64,000 nt of DNA, from assembly GCF_901827155.1 (NCBI RefSeq), contig NZ_LR594659.1, positions 434,001 to 498,000 of the forward strand. Direction: 5' to 3'. Each line of letters opens with the position of its first letter. Positions within the stretch are counted from its first letter, which is position 1. Below, one piece after another: positions 11,059 to 22,774 of the stretch. The notes below the pieces were generated by a model. It ran no database searches. It saw nothing but the letters and a program-made list of their open reading frames with translations, and had not been told where the DNA came from. This stretch comes from Variovorax sp. PBL-H6. GTDB lineage: Bacteria > Pseudomonadota > Gammaproteobacteria > Burkholderiales > Burkholderiaceae_C. The position numbers were made by a program, and so were the translations under genes.

Positions 11059-11301
11059 ATGAACGATCCACAAGACCCCAAGAGCCCTGACATCCAGGGC
11101 GAAGGCAACTACGAAGCCACGCGGCGCTACGACAAGGCCACCACGGACTTCGTGAAATCGGGCAAGGTCGATGAAGCCGCGCGCAATGCGCGTCCGAAGA
11201 GCGAGTCCGAAGCCGAAGCGATGCGCAAGGCCGAGCTGGAGGGCAAGTCGCACGCGAAGGGCGAGGACCCGGCCTTGCGCAAGGGCGGCGGCTCGCAGTA
11301 A
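11059..11301 (+). CDS. Small hydrophilic conserved protein
   Basis: This 80-residue protein is strongly charged. It has the segment GEGNYEATRRYDKATTDFV followed by SGKVDEAARNA and a Glu/Ala/Lys-rich helix. Similar small proteins occur in Burkholderiales near stress-related genes, from memory, without known role. AAGGAG at 11047-11052 sets the ATG at 11059, and a TTG five codons upstream overlaps this site and is unlikely. It is the last gene of the small-protein group. Confidence 0.68.
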   Translation: MNDPQDPKSPDIQGEGNYEATRRYDKATTDFVKSGKVDEAARNARPKSESEAEAMRKAELEGKSHAKGEDPALRKGGGSQ

Positions 11302-11376
11302 ATGTCGGGGCCGTCGCCGGAAAGGCCGGCTTGCAGCCCGCGGGCGGCATCCGCGGCGTGAGGCCACAATCCGGCC

Positions 11377-13455
<2,079 letters not shown>

Positions 13456-13474
13456 GCAAGCGTTTGGCTGTGGC

Positions 13475-14086
13475 TCAGGGCTCGTGCACCGCCGCCGTGC
13501 GCAGCGTGATCGAATAGCGCAGCGACTGGACGGGTGTCACTCGGTGCTGCCAGCGCCACCGCGCAGGCCCGCGCATCCGGTAGATCGAACGAGGTGCAAC
13601 CACGAGATCGATGTGGGGACCGGGGCGGCCCCGCGCGTCCCTGACAGGCGGATAGGGCCTGAACTGCATCAGGCCCGCGCCCAGCAGCGAGATGCCCACG
13701 ACTTCCTCGAATTCCGGCACATCCCGGTGCCAGCCCAAGGGCGTGCCTGGGCTGTATTCCGCGACCAGCATGTGCACCAGCATCTCCGGCGCCACCTTCA
13801 TCCACCGCGCAACCTTGTCGCGCAGCGGCACCAGCCGGGCTGGCAGGTCCGGCGAAGGCCGAAGCCGGTTGGCGTCGAAGTCGTAGTGGCCACCGAAGCT
13901 GATGCCGCGGCGCCGTGCCGTGTAGTCCTTGTAGCGCATCTGCTCCAGCGGCAAGGCCCGCACGATGTGCAGCAACTCGCTTTCCTCGTCCGCGTCCAGG
14001 AAGTCGTCTTCGTAGCGCCAACCCTGCAGCAGCGCGGCAGGGGCCTCATCGAAGAGCGCGGCCTGCGCGGGGTGCGCCCCTGGCAT
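13475..14086 (-). CDS. AlkB-family 2-oxoglutarate/Fe(II) dioxygenase
   Basis: This 203-residue dioxygenase resembles AlkB enzymes that remove alkyl groups from nucleic acid bases. The iron ligands appear as His120 and Asp122 (GWHRD) and His181 (WQHRV), and Arg190 (SLRYSITLR) would hold 2-oxoglutarate. The block HMLVAEYSPGTPLGWH is typical. It lies one nucleotide from the DUF3606 gene on the same strand, and close to a ligase-associated repair module read the other way. A DNA or RNA repair role fits, but the substrate is unproved. Confidence 0.88.
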   Translation of the reverse strand: MPGAHPAQAALFDEAPAALLQGWRYEDDFLDADEESELLHIVRALPLEQMRYKDYTARRRGISFGGHYDFDANRLRPSPDLPARLVPLRDKVARWMKVAPEMLVHMLVAEYSPGTPLGWHRDVPEFEEVVGISLLGAGLMQFRPYPPVRDARGRPGPHIDLVVAPRSIYRMRGPARWRWQHRVTPVQSLRYSITLRTAAVHEP

Positions 14087-14087
14087 G

Positions 14088-14312
14088 CTAGGCCGAGGCG
14101 CTTGTCTTGCGGAGCGCGGACGCGCCGCTTCGGCCCGCCCTCAGGTGCCATTCGATGTCCATCGCGCGGCTGCCGACGGCGCGCACGGCTTCACGCAGAC
14201 AGTCGTGCGAGACGTCGAGCCGGCGCGACCATTTGTCCAGCTCTCGGGCGCTGCTGATGTCGATGCGTTCGGGCTGCGCGCCACCGCGCGCTCCTTCTGC
14301 CGTGGTCTTCAT
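14088..14312 (-). CDS. DUF3606 domain protein
   Basis: This 74-residue protein matches the DUF3606 pattern: RIDISSARELDKWSRRLDVS, then LREAVRAVGSRAMDIEWHL. The family's function is unknown. The ATG at 14312 follows GGAGCAAAG. It ends 1 nt before the AlkB start, so the two are probably co-transcribed from the region shared with the divergent exonuclease gene. Confidence 0.78.
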   Translation of the reverse strand: MKTTAEGARGGAQPERIDISSARELDKWSRRLDVSHDCLREAVRAVGSRAMDIEWHLRAGRSGASALRKTSASA

Positions 14313-14547
14313 GGCTTTGCTCCTGAATGCCTGGCTTGTGCTCGTCAGGGAGACCCACCGTAGGGACCTTGGTTTCGACAATTTGTAGGAGATCAGCCAT
14401 CCGGGCTGCCCTCCAACCCGAACAGGCCGATCGCCCGGGGTGTCCGCGGAGCGCGGCAGCAGGGTCTCGCAAGCGGCTTCGCGCGTGGGCAGGGCGCGAC
14501 GCGGGCCTACACGCGCGCGCGTCGAGGCGGGGCTAGGATCGCCTGCC

Positions 14548-15621
14548 ATGCCCGCCGAAGACCTCGTCGTTGCGCGCCGCGAAGGCCTCTACTGCCCGCC
14601 CGGTGACTTCTACATCGACCCGTGGCGGCCGGTGGACCGCGCGGTCATCACCCACGCGCATTCCGATCATGCGCGCGTGGGCCATGGCCACTACCTCGCG
14701 CACGAGGACAGCGCCGGGACCTTGCGCGCGCGGCTTGGCGACATCACGCTGCAGACGCTTCCCTATGGCAGCGCGATCGATCATCGCGGCGTGCGCCTGT
14801 CGCTGCATCCGGCCGGCCACGTGCTGGGCTCGGCGCAGGTGCGGCTCGAACATGGCGGCCGCGTGTGGGTCGCCTCCGGCGACTACAAGACCGAGCCGGA
14901 CGGTACCTGCGCGCCCTTCGAGCCGGTGCCCTGCGACACCTTCATCACCGAATCCACCTTCGGCCTGCCGATCTACCGTTGGCCTGCACAGGCCGCGCTC
15001 TTCGCCGAAATCGACGGCTGGTGGCGCGCCAACGCGAACCACGGGCGCGCCTCCGTGCTGCTGTGCTATGCCTTCGGCAAGGCGCAGCGCATCCTGCACG
15101 GCGTCGATGCGAGCATCGGGCCGATCGTCGTGCATGGCGCTGTGGAGCCGTTGAACGCGGTCTATCGCGCGGCGGGCGTGGCACTGCCGCCCACCTTGCG
15201 CGTGACGGACCCCGGCGTGGACGCCGCGCTGCTCAAGCGCGCGCTGGTGCTGGCGCCGCCATCGGCCGCCGGTACGCCATGGATGCGGCGCTTCGGCCAG
15301 TACTCGGATGCCTTCGCCAGCGGCTGGATGCAACTGCGCGGCACACGGAGGCGGCGCGGCGTGGACCGCGGCTTCGTGATGTCGGACCACGCGGATTGGC
15401 CCGGCCTGCAGCAGGCCATCGCCGCGACCGGCGCCGAGCGCGTGTTCGTGACGCACGGCAGCGTGGCCGTGATGGTGCGATGGCTGCAGGAAAGCGGACT
15501 GGATGCGCGCGCCTTCCAGACCGAATACGGCGACGAGGACATGGAAGGCGGTGCAAACGACGCGAGCCCGGAAGCAAAAGGAGAGAAGCCCGAGAGGGAG
15601 GAGGACGTCGCCTCGCCATGA
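14548..15621 (+). CDS. Ligase-associated MBL-fold DNA exonuclease
   Basis: This 357-residue beta-CASP/metallo-beta-lactamase protein belongs to the ligase-associated exonuclease family. The metal motif THAHSDHARVG gives His36, His38, Asp40 and His41. HPAGHVLGSAQV and the later MSDHADW and VFVTHG motifs are also present. It is the first gene of the four-gene repair cluster (exonuclease, ligase, helicase, phosphoesterase), and its stop overlaps the ligase ATG as ATGA. It presumably trims ends before ligation, by analogy with the family. The acidic C-terminal tail looks disordered. Confidence 0.92.
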   Translation: MPAEDLVVARREGLYCPPGDFYIDPWRPVDRAVITHAHSDHARVGHGHYLAHEDSAGTLRARLGDITLQTLPYGSAIDHRGVRLSLHPAGHVLGSAQVRLEHGGRVWVASGDYKTEPDGTCAPFEPVPCDTFITESTFGLPIYRWPAQAALFAEIDGWWRANANHGRASVLLCYAFGKAQRILHGVDASIGPIVVHGAVEPLNAVYRAAGVALPPTLRVTDPGVDAALLKRALVLAPPSAAGTPWMRRFGQYSDAFASGWMQLRGTRRRRGVDRGFVMSDHADWPGLQQAIAATGAERVFVTHGSVAVMVRWLQESGLDARAFQTEYGDEDMEGGANDASPEAKGEKPEREEDVASP

Positions 15622-17282
15622 AGCAGTTCGCTGCGCTCTACCGCGAGCTCGATGCGAGCACCTCCAACCTCGTGAAGCAGGCGGCGCTGCAGCGCTACCT
15701 GCAGGCCGCCGCCCCCGAGGACGCCGCGTGGGCTGTGTACTTCCTCGCAGGCGGGCGGCCGCGGCAACTGGTGCCGACCAAGCTGCTGCGCCTGCTCGCA
15801 CAGCAGGCTGCCAGCCTTCCGGAGTGGCTGTTCGACGAGAGCTACGAAGCGGTCGGCGACCTTGCCGAGACGCTCTCGCTGTTGCTGCCGCCACCCACCG
15901 AGGCGCACGACCTCGGCCTTGCGACCTGGATCGAGCAACACCTGCTGCCGTTGCGCGGAATGCCGCCCGAGCCGCTCGCCGATGCGCTGCGTGCCCAGTG
16001 GCGCCAGTTGGCGCCGGAGGAGCGCCTCGTCTACTTCAAGCTCATCACGGGCGCCTTCCGCGTCGGCGTCTCGCGCCTGCAGGTCACGCAGGTATTGGCG
16101 ACGATGAGCGGGCTCGACCCCAAGCGCGTCGCGCAGCGGCTCATGGGCTACACCCACATCACGGGCCGGCCGGGCCCGGCCGATTTCACGGCGCTGATCG
16201 CGCCCGAGAGCGGCCACGAGCAGGACCGCCAGGCGGGCGGGCACCCCTACCCCTTCTTCCTCGCACATCCTTTTGCGTTGCCGCTCGATCAGTTCGATGC
16301 GGTGCTGGGACCACCCTCGCAGTGGATCATCGAATGGAAGTGGGACGGCATCCGCGCCCAGCTGGTGCGGCGCGCCGGCCAGGTGTGCCTGTGGTCGCGC
16401 GGCGAGGAACTGGTGACGGACCGCTTTCCCGAGCTGGCCGAGATGGGCCGGGCGCTGCCTGACGGCACGGTGCTCGATGGCGAGGTGGTGGTCTGGCGCG
16501 AAGATCGCGTGCAGCCCTTTGCCGAGCTGCAGAAGCGCATCGGCCGAAAGACGCTGACGCCGAAGCTGCTGCGCGAAATCCCGGCGGTGCTGCTGGGCTA
16601 CGACCTGCTCGAATGGCAAGGCCGCGACCTGCGCGCGCTGCCGCAGCACGAGCGGCGCGTGCTGCTCGACGATCTCATCGCGACGGTGCAGCACCCGGCG
16701 CTGATCGCGAGCCCGATGCTGCACGGCGAGAGCTGGCAGGACCTCGCGCGCCAGCGCGAATCGGCGCGGGCGATGGGCGTGGAAGGCATGATGCTCAAGC
16801 AGCGCCACGCGGCCTACGGCGTCGGCCGCACCAAGGACGTCGGCCTGTGGTGGAAGTGGAAGATCGATCCGCTCTCGGTCGACGCCGTGCTGGTCTACGC
16901 GCAGCGCGGGCACGGACGGCGCGCGAGCCTCTACAGCGACTACACCTTCGCCGTGTGGGACGCACCGCCCGAGGTGGACGGGCGCAAGCTCGTGCCGTTC
17001 GCCAAGGCCTATTCCGGCCTGAGCGATGCCGAGATGGCGCGCGTGGACGCGATCGTCCGCCGCACCACCATCGAGAGCTTCGGACCGGTGAGGAGCGTGA
17101 CGCCCACGCTGGTCTTCGAACTCGGTTTCGAGGGCATCGCGCGCAGTGCGCGGCACAAGAGCGGCATCGCGGTGCGCTTTCCGCGAATGCTGCGCTGGCG
17201 CGAGGACAAGCCGGTGGAGGAGGCGGATACCTTGCAGACGCTGGCGGCACTGTTGCCGCAACCCGCATCGACATCGCCGTGA
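15618..17282 (+). CDS. ATP-dependent DNA ligase of the repair cluster
   Basis: This 554-residue ligase is separate from the NAD-dependent LigA and seals nicks using ATP. An N-terminal helical domain (to about 215) precedes the nucleotidyltransferase domain. Motif I is [11 protein letters not shown], with Lys241 as the adenylation site. [10 protein letters not shown] and the later [16 protein letters not shown] and WWKWK motifs follow, then an OB domain. It is co-translated with the exonuclease (4-nt overlap) and followed by the helicase after 79 nt. Confidence 0.95.
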   Translation: MKQFAALYRELDASTSNLVKQAALQRYLQAAAPEDAAWAVYFLAGGRPRQLVPTKLLRLLAQQAASLPEWLFDESYEAVGDLAETLSLLLPPPTEAHDLGLATWIEQHLLPLRGMPPEPLADALRAQWRQLAPEERLVYFKLITGAFRVGVSRLQVTQVLATMSGLDPKRVAQRLMGYTHITGRPGPADFTALIAPESGHEQDRQAGGHPYPFFLAHPFALPLDQFDAVLGPPSQWIIEWKWDGIRAQLVRRAGQVCLWSRGEELVTDRFPELAEMGRALPDGTVLDGEVVVWREDRVQPFAELQKRIGRKTLTPKLLREIPAVLLGYDLLEWQGRDLRALPQHERRVLLDDLIATVQHPALIASPMLHGESWQDLARQRESARAMGVEGMMLKQRHAAYGVGRTKDVGLWWKWKIDPLSVDAVLVYAQRGHGRRASLYSDYTFAVWDAPPEVDGRKLVPFAKAYSGLSDAEMARVDAIVRRTTIESFGPVRSVTPTLVFELGFEGIARSARHKSGIAVRFPRMLRWREDKPVEEADTLQTLAALLPQPASTSP

Positions 17283-17361
17283 GCAGCAACCCGGCCCAGT
17301 CTTTCTCCCTCCGCTTCCGGGGGCGGGCAGGGGCGGGGGCACAGGGCGAAGGAGCAAGACC

Positions 17362-19953
17362 TTGAGCCGACTCGACGATTGGTTCGCGTCGCGCGGCTGG
17401 AAGGCCTTCGACTTTCAACGCCGCGTCTGGCAAGCCCTGGCCGAAGGGCGCTCCGGCCTGCTCCACGCCACCACGGGTGCCGGCAAGACCTACGCCGTCT
17501 GGCTCGGTGCGCTGCAGGCTTTCGCGACGAAGGACGCGAGCAAGTCGCCGCCGCCGCTCACCGTGCTGTGGCTGACGCCGATGCGCGCGCTGGCTGCCGA
17601 TACCTTGCGCGCCTTGCAGCAGGCCCTCGAGGCCCTGCAGCCCGGCTGGAGCGCAGCTGCCCGCAGCGGCGACACCTCCTCGGCCGAGCGCAGCGCGCAG
17701 AACCTGCGCCTGCCGACCGTGCTGGTCACGACGCCCGAGAGCCTCGCTCTGCAGCTCGCGCGCGCCGATGCCAGGACGGTGCTGGGCTCGGTGCGCCTGG
17801 TCGTGGTCGACGAATGGCACGAGCTGCTGGGCAACAAGCGCGGCGTGCAGGTGCAGCTCGCGCTGGCACGGCTGCGCCGCTGGAATGCCGGCCTGTGCAT
17901 CTGGGGCATGTCGGCCACGCTCGGCAATCTGCAGGACGCCATGCGCACGCTGCTGGCCGGCGGCGACGGTGTGCTGGTGCAGGGCGAGGTGCCCAAGCAG
18001 TTGCTCATCGACTCGCTGCTGCCCGGGCGCGCCGAGCGCTTTCCGTGGGGCGGGCACCTGGGGCTCACCATGCTGCCGCAGGTGGTGGGGGAGATCGCCG
18101 CCAGCGCGAGCACGCTGGTCTTCACCAACACGCGCTCCCAGTCCGAGATCTGGTACCAGGCCCTGCTCGAGGCGCGGCCCGAGTGGGCCGGGCAGATCGC
18201 GCTGCACCACGGCTCGCTGGACCGCGCGGTACGCGAGTGGGTGGAGCTGGGCCTGAAGTCCGGCGCGCTCAAGGCGGTGGTGTGCACCTCGAGCCTGGAC
18301 CTGGGCGTGGACTTCCTGCCGGTCGAGCGCGTGTTGCAGATCGGCTCGGCCAAAGGCGTGGCGCGCCTGCTCCAGCGCGCGGGCCGTTCGGGCCACGCGC
18401 CGGGACGGCCGTCGCGCATCACCCTCGTGCCCACGCACAGCATCGAGATCGTGGAGGGTGCCGCCGTGCGCGACGCCGTGGCGCAGGGGCGCATCGAGGA
18501 GCGCCGATCCCCGGCGCAGCCGCTGGATGTGCTGGTGCAGCACCTGGTCACGGTCGCGCTCGGCGGCGGCTTCGTGCCCGACGACCTCTATGCGGAGGTG
18601 CGTGCCACCGTGGCCTATGCCGGGCTGTCCCGCGAGAGCTGGCAGTGGTGCCTGGATTTCGTGGCGCAGGGCGGGCCTTCGCTCGCGGCCTACCCCGACT
18701 ACCGCCGCGCCGTGGCCGACGCGGAGGGCGTCTGGCGCGTGCCCGATACACGCCTGGCGCGCCGGCATCGCATGAACATCGGCACCATCGTCAGCGACGC
18801 CAGCATGGCCGTGCAGTACCTGCGCGGCACCAGGATCGGCAGCGTGGAGGAAAGCTTCGTCGCCCGCATGAAGCCGGGCGACTGCTTCCTCTTCGGCGGC
18901 CGGCTGCTGGAGCTGGTGCGGGTGCATGACATGACGGCCTGGGTGCGGCGCGCGAGCGGCCGCAAGCCCTCCGTGCCGCGATGGAACGGCGGGCGCATGC
19001 CGCTGACCAGCACCCTGGCCGATGCCGTCGTGCGGCAGCTGGCGCGGGCGAATGAAGGTCGCTACGACACGCCCGAGCTGCAATCCGTCCGGCCGCTGCT
19101 CGAGATCCAGCAGCGCTGGTCGGCCCTGCCCACGCCGGAGACGCTGCTGGCCGAGTTGCTGAAGACGCGCGAGGGCTGGCATCTCTTCCTGTATCCCTTT
19201 GCGGGGAGGTTGGTGCACCTGGGCCTGGCCAGTCTGCTGGCCTGGCGACTCGCGCAGCACCAGCCGCGTACCTTCTCGATCGCGGTGAACGACTACGGCT
19301 TCGAGCTGCTTTGCGCGGCCGATCCGGACTGGCCGGCGCTGCTGCCGCAGGTGCTGGCACCGGTGGACGAGACGGAGTTGCTGCACGAGGTGCTCGCCTC
19401 CCTCAACGCCACCGAGCTGGCCCGCCGGCGCTTTCGCGAGATCGCGCGCGTCTCCGGCCTGATCTTCCAGGGCTATCCCGGCGAGCGGCGCAGCAGCCGG
19501 CAGCTGCAGGCCTCCTCCTCGCTGTTCTACGAGGTGTTCCGCAAGTACGACCCCGCCAACCGCCTGCTGCAGCAGGCCGAGGAGGAACTGCTCGCGCAGG
19601 AGCTGGAGATCGGGCGGCTGCGCGCGGCGCTGGCCCGCATGGCCTCGCAGCGGCTCGTGGTCCGGACGCTGCAGCGGCCCACGCCCTTCGCCTTTCCATT
19701 GATGGTGGAGCTGTTTCGCGAGAAGCTGTCGAACGAGAGCGCGGCCGAGCGTATCGCGCGCATGGTCGCGCAGCTGGAGCGGGCCGCGGGGGGCGCGGCC
19801 GAGGACGCAGACGCTGACCGGGTGCGCAGGACACTGGCCTTCGAGCGGCCGGTGGAGGACGCTCAGGCCGAGACCCGGCAAGGCGTGTCGCGCCGCAGTT
19901 CACGCCCGCGCGGAAAAATCCCGGAAGCGCGGAAGAGCGGAGGCGCGACGTGA
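17362..19953 (+). CDS. Ligase-associated Lhr-type DEXH-box DNA helicase
   Basis: This 863-residue superfamily 2 helicase works with the ligase. Walker A is ATTGAGKT (residues 36-43) and motif II is DEWH (150-153). SATLGN and [11 protein letters not shown] are motifs III and VI. The long C-terminal part is the Lhr-core winged helix and DUF domain region. I place the start at TTG 17362 because AAGGAG lies at 17349-17354, 7 nt before it, and the protein then begins directly with the expected [12 protein letters not shown]. Upstream in-frame ATGs lie inside the ligase gene. Confidence 0.93.
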   Translation: MSRLDDWFASRGWKAFDFQRRVWQALAEGRSGLLHATTGAGKTYAVWLGALQAFATKDASKSPPPLTVLWLTPMRALAADTLRALQQALEALQPGWSAAARSGDTSSAERSAQNLRLPTVLVTTPESLALQLARADARTVLGSVRLVVVDEWHELLGNKRGVQVQLALARLRRWNAGLCIWGMSATLGNLQDAMRTLLAGGDGVLVQGEVPKQLLIDSLLPGRAERFPWGGHLGLTMLPQVVGEIAASASTLVFTNTRSQSEIWYQALLEARPEWAGQIALHHGSLDRAVREWVELGLKSGALKAVVCTSSLDLGVDFLPVERVLQIGSAKGVARLLQRAGRSGHAPGRPSRITLVPTHSIEIVEGAAVRDAVAQGRIEERRSPAQPLDVLVQHLVTVALGGGFVPDDLYAEVRATVAYAGLSRESWQWCLDFVAQGGPSLAAYPDYRRAVADAEGVWRVPDTRLARRHRMNIGTIVSDASMAVQYLRGTRIGSVEESFVARMKPGDCFLFGGRLLELVRVHDMTAWVRRASGRKPSVPRWNGGRMPLTSTLADAVVRQLARANEGRYDTPELQSVRPLLEIQQRWSALPTPETLLAELLKTREGWHLFLYPFAGRLVHLGLASLLAWRLAQHQPRTFSIAVNDYGFELLCAADPDWPALLPQVLAPVDETELLHEVLASLNATELARRRFREIARVSGLIFQGYPGERRSSRQLQASSSLFYEVFRKYDPANRLLQQAEEELLAQELEIGRLRAALARMASQRLVVRTLQRPTPFAFPLMVELFREKLSNESAAERIARMVAQLERAAGGAAEDADADRVRRTLAFERPVEDAQAETRQGVSRRSSRPRGKIPEARKSGGAT

Positions 19954-19999
19954 CAATTCGCAAGATTTTGCTGCGCGGCCTTCTGGGAAACTCGAACAC

Positions 20000-20668
20000 G
20001 TGCATGCCGCTTCCTCCTCCTGCCGGCTCGACGTCGCCGGCGAATCCCTCGACCTTCTTCCAGAGCGAGCCCTCTGGTGGCCGGCCGCCGAGACGCTCTT
20101 CGTCGCCGATCTTCACCTGGGCAAGGCGGCCAGCTTCCGGGCACTGGGGCAACCGGTGCCGCACGGCACCACGGGGCAGAACCTTGCCCGCCTCGACCGC
20201 CTGATCGAGCAGCACCATCCGCGCGAGCTCGTCGTGCTCGGCGATTTCCTGCATGACGCTCAGGCGCGCACGCCGCAGCTGCTGGCGAGCCTCCAGGCCT
20301 GGCGCGAAGTGCACGCGGATCTTGGCTGCACGCTGGTGCGCGGCAACCACGACAGCCATGCCGGCGACCCGCCAGCGACGCTTCGCTTCGAGAGCGTCGA
20401 CGAGCCCTACCTGAGCGGCCCCTTCGCCGCCTGTCACCACCCCCGGCCTCATCCGACGCACTTCGTCCTCGGTGGTCATCTCCATCCGGTCTGCAAGTTG
20501 CAGGGCAGTGCGCGCGACAGCCTGCGCATGCCCTGCTTCGTGCGCGAGGAAGGGCGCCTGATCCTGCCGGCCTTCGGCGAGTTCACCGGTGGCTGGCTGA
20601 TGGAGCCCGTGCCTGGCCGGCGTTTCTATGGCATCGGCGGCGATGCCGTGTGGCCCTTGCCGATCTGA
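20000..20668 (+). CDS. pdeM: Ligase-associated metallophosphoesterase (MPE/PdeM family)
   Basis: This 222-residue calcineurin-like phosphoesterase completes the module. Metal ligands are visible as Asp37/His39 (ADLHLGKAASFR), Asp82 (LGDFLHD), Asn116-His117 (RGNHDSH) and His160/His162 (GGHLHP). The Pseudomonas putida member of this family is a Mn-dependent single-strand DNA endonuclease, which I recall from the literature. The start is GTG, 46 nt after the helicase stop. A nuclease role in the same repair path is expected. Confidence 0.92.
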   Translation: MHAASSSCRLDVAGESLDLLPERALWWPAAETLFVADLHLGKAASFRALGQPVPHGTTGQNLARLDRLIEQHHPRELVVLGDFLHDAQARTPQLLASLQAWREVHADLGCTLVRGNHDSHAGDPPATLRFESVDEPYLSGPFAACHHPRPHPTHFVLGGHLHPVCKLQGSARDSLRMPCFVREEGRLILPAFGEFTGGWLMEPVPGRRFYGIGGDAVWPLPI

Positions 20669-20680
20669 AGACTTCCACTC

Positions 20681-21265
20681 ATGGCACAAGCACCCGAGCC
20701 TCCCCGGCGCAATGACCTGCGCGAACATGCCGTCGAACTGATGATGCAGGCCGCTCCGCTGGCTGGCATGAGCCGCGCCGAAGCGGAAGTCGTGGTCGAC
20801 GCCATGAAGCCGGTGCATGTGCTGGCAGACACGCTGCTGTTCGAGGAGGGCGATGCGGCCGACAGCGACTATCTGGTGCTCGTGCTCGAAGGCCAGCTGC
20901 GGGCCGTGAACAGCTCCGGCATTCCCGATGGCGAAGTCGTGATCACGGTGGTCGGTGCCGGCAGCCTGTTGGGTGAGATGGGGGTGATCGACGGCGGGCC
21001 GCGCTCCGCCAGTTGCACGGCGCTCACGGACGTCAAGCTGGGCGTGCTCCCGCGCGCTTCGCTGCTGGCCCTGGTCGAGAGCCATCCGATGGTCGCGGCC
21101 CGCATGATGCTGGGCATCTCTACGATCCTTGTGGGGCGCCTGCGCGAAGGCAACCGCCGTTTGCGCACGCTGTCGCAGGTGTCGCGCGCGCTGCAGCTGG
21201 AGCTGGACGCGGTCCATGCGGTCAACCGGCGGCTGCTGGAGGAGCAGATCGGACGCGGCGCCTGA
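20681..21265 (+). CDS. Cyclic-nucleotide-binding domain protein without DNA-binding domain
   Basis: This 194-residue protein has one cNMP-binding domain (about residues 35-150), with the phosphate-binding cassette GSLLGEMGVIDGGPRSASC. No CRP-type helix-turn-helix follows. The C-terminus instead is a long amphipathic helix of about 40 residues that may form a coiled coil. It begins 12 nt after the phosphoesterase stop, so it is probably co-transcribed with the repair module. It may sense a nucleotide and bind a partner; this is inference. Confidence 0.82.
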   Translation: MAQAPEPPRRNDLREHAVELMMQAAPLAGMSRAEAEVVVDAMKPVHVLADTLLFEEGDAADSDYLVLVLEGQLRAVNSSGIPDGEVVITVVGAGSLLGEMGVIDGGPRSASCTALTDVKLGVLPRASLLALVESHPMVAARMMLGISTILVGRLREGNRRLRTLSQVSRALQLELDAVHAVNRRLLEEQIGRGA

Positions 21266-21299
21266 GCGGCGCGCGCGGGTAGCCCGATCCTTCTGCCTG

Positions 21300-21827
21300 C
21301 TACACCACCAGGACCGGTTCGTCGGGCAGCTCGTTGCGGTCGGGCGCTCCCTCGGCAAGCGGGAAGTGCGCCACCAGCAGCGCAGACACTTCTTCCAGCG
21401 CCTGCGTGAGCCCGTCCTCGAAGCGGCCTTCCCGGAACGCGGACGCCATTCGCCTGGCCATTGCAGCCCATTCTTCCGCGCTCACGTGGGCATCGATGCC
21501 TCGGTCGGCCACGATCTCGATCGCGTGCTCGGCCAGCAGCAGATAGATGAGCACGCCGTTGTTTTCCGCGGTGTCCCATACGCGCAGCTTGCCGAACAGG
21601 GTAATCGCGCGCTCGCGCGCAGGTGCGCCGCGCTGGATGTACGACCACGGCAGACCGGCCTCGATGCAGATTCGCACCTCGCCGCGATGCCGGCGCTCGC
21701 TGGCCGCGACCCTCGCCTTCAGGCGTTCCAGGGTCTCGGCGGGCAGCACGCGCCGCACATCGGCCTCGTCGGTCCAGCGATGGCGCCAGAGCCGCCGGAG
21801 CGTGGAAGGAAGGGATTGCGTGGCCAT
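21300..21827 (-). CDS. TPM domain protein
   Basis: This 175-residue protein has a TPM (YgcG/Psb32-type) fold. The block AASERRHRGEVRICIEA and the segment GVLIYLLLAEHAIEIVADRGI are typical. No transmembrane helix is seen. The ATG at 21827 is chosen because upstream in-frame residues are an Arg/Trp-rich shadow of the Gly-rich tail of the previous gene. It follows that gene by 2 nt and forms a LemA-TPM-TPM cluster read on the minus strand. Confidence 0.85.
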   Translation of the reverse strand: MATQSLPSTLRRLWRHRWTDEADVRRVLPAETLERLKARVAASERRHRGEVRICIEAGLPWSYIQRGAPARERAITLFGKLRVWDTAENNGVLIYLLLAEHAIEIVADRGIDAHVSAEEWAAMARRMASAFREGRFEDGLTQALEEVSALLVAHFPLAEGAPDRNELPDEPVLVV

Positions 21828-21829
21828 CG

Positions 21830-22768
21830 CTACCAGTCCCCCGACGCGCCGCCGCCGCCGAAATCGCCGCCACCGCCCGAGCTGAAGCCACCGCCGGACG
21901 AGGATCCGCCGCCCCAGCCGCCACCCCCCAGGCCGCCGCCAAGCCCACCGAGGCCCGGCCCCCAACCGCCGCGGCGACCGCCGCGCCGCCCGGCGCCCGC
22001 GCCGAAGGCGCTCGACAGCAAGGTGAAGAGCAGCGCTGCGAGCCCCGCCAGCACGGCGATCACCAGGCTCGCGGTCAGCATCATCACCACCACGCCCGCC
22101 ACGCCGCCCAGCGCCACCGGCCCCAGCACCTTGCCGAGGATGGCGCGCGCAATCGGCGCGCCGATCAGCACGCCGAAGAACAGGAAGACGGCCAGGTCGC
22201 CCCAGTCGAAGCCGGGCTCCTCCTGCGCACCGCCGAAGTCACCGCTCCTGGCATCCACCTCCGGCAGCGGCTCGCCCTTGACGCGCGCGATCAGCTGGTC
22301 GGCCGCGGCGTCGAGTCCGCCGGCGAAATCGTTCTCGCGAAAGCGTGGCTTCATCGCGAGGTCGATGATGCGTGCCGCCGCGATGTCGGGCACCGCGCCT
22401 TCGAGCGTCTTCGCAACTTCGATGCGCATCTTGCGGTCGTTCTTGGCGACGACGACGAGGATGCCGTCGCCAACCTCCTTGCGGCCGATTTTCCAGGCGT
22501 TGCCCACGCGGTTGGCGTAGCTCGCGATGTCCTCGGGTGCCGTGGTCGGGACCATCAGCATCACGATCTGCGAGCCCTTCTCCTGCTCGAAGGCGGCCAG
22601 CTTGGCTTCGAGTGCCTGGCGCTTTGCAGCGTCGAGCGTGCCGGTCTGGTCGATGACCCGTGCGCTTGGCGGTGGAACCGGCAGCAGGTCTTGCGCGTGC
22701 ACGCCCGCGAACGCGACGGCCAGCAGGAAGAGTGCTGCCAGCGCGCGCCGGATGCGGGCGGCCATCAT
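21830..22768 (-). CDS. YgcG-family TPM domain membrane protein
   Basis: This 312-residue protein has a signal peptide (cut near VHA), a periplasmic TPM domain (about residues 36-165, with VIDQTGTLDAAKRQALEAKL), two or three hydrophobic segments, and a C-terminal tail of Gly repeats ending in GGGGASGDW. Such Gly-rich tails are typical of YgcG proteins paired with LemA. Function in membrane maintenance is suspected in the family but not established. It lies 6 nt after lemA. Confidence 0.88.
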   Translation of the reverse strand: MMAARIRRALAALFLLAVAFAGVHAQDLLPVPPPSARVIDQTGTLDAAKRQALEAKLAAFEQEKGSQIVMLMVPTTAPEDIASYANRVGNAWKIGRKEVGDGILVVVAKNDRKMRIEVAKTLEGAVPDIAAARIIDLAMKPRFRENDFAGGLDAAADQLIARVKGEPLPEVDARSGDFGGAQEEPGFDWGDLAVFLFFGVLIGAPIARAILGKVLGPVALGGVAGVVVMMLTASLVIAVLAGLAALLFTLLSSAFGAGAGRRGGRRGGWGPGLGGLGGGLGGGGWGGGSSSGGGFSSGGGGDFGGGGASGDW

Positions 22769-22774
22769 CGAGGC

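Noticed and set aside
17146..17361. Upstream ATG as start of the helicase gene
   Set aside because: It lies inside the ligase gene, and the TTG at 17362 has a strong ribosome binding site and the right N-terminus.
16795..19881. Long minus-strand open frame antisense to the ligase and helicase genes
   Set aside because: It mirrors the codon structure of strong plus-strand genes in GC-rich DNA and shows no recognisable domain.
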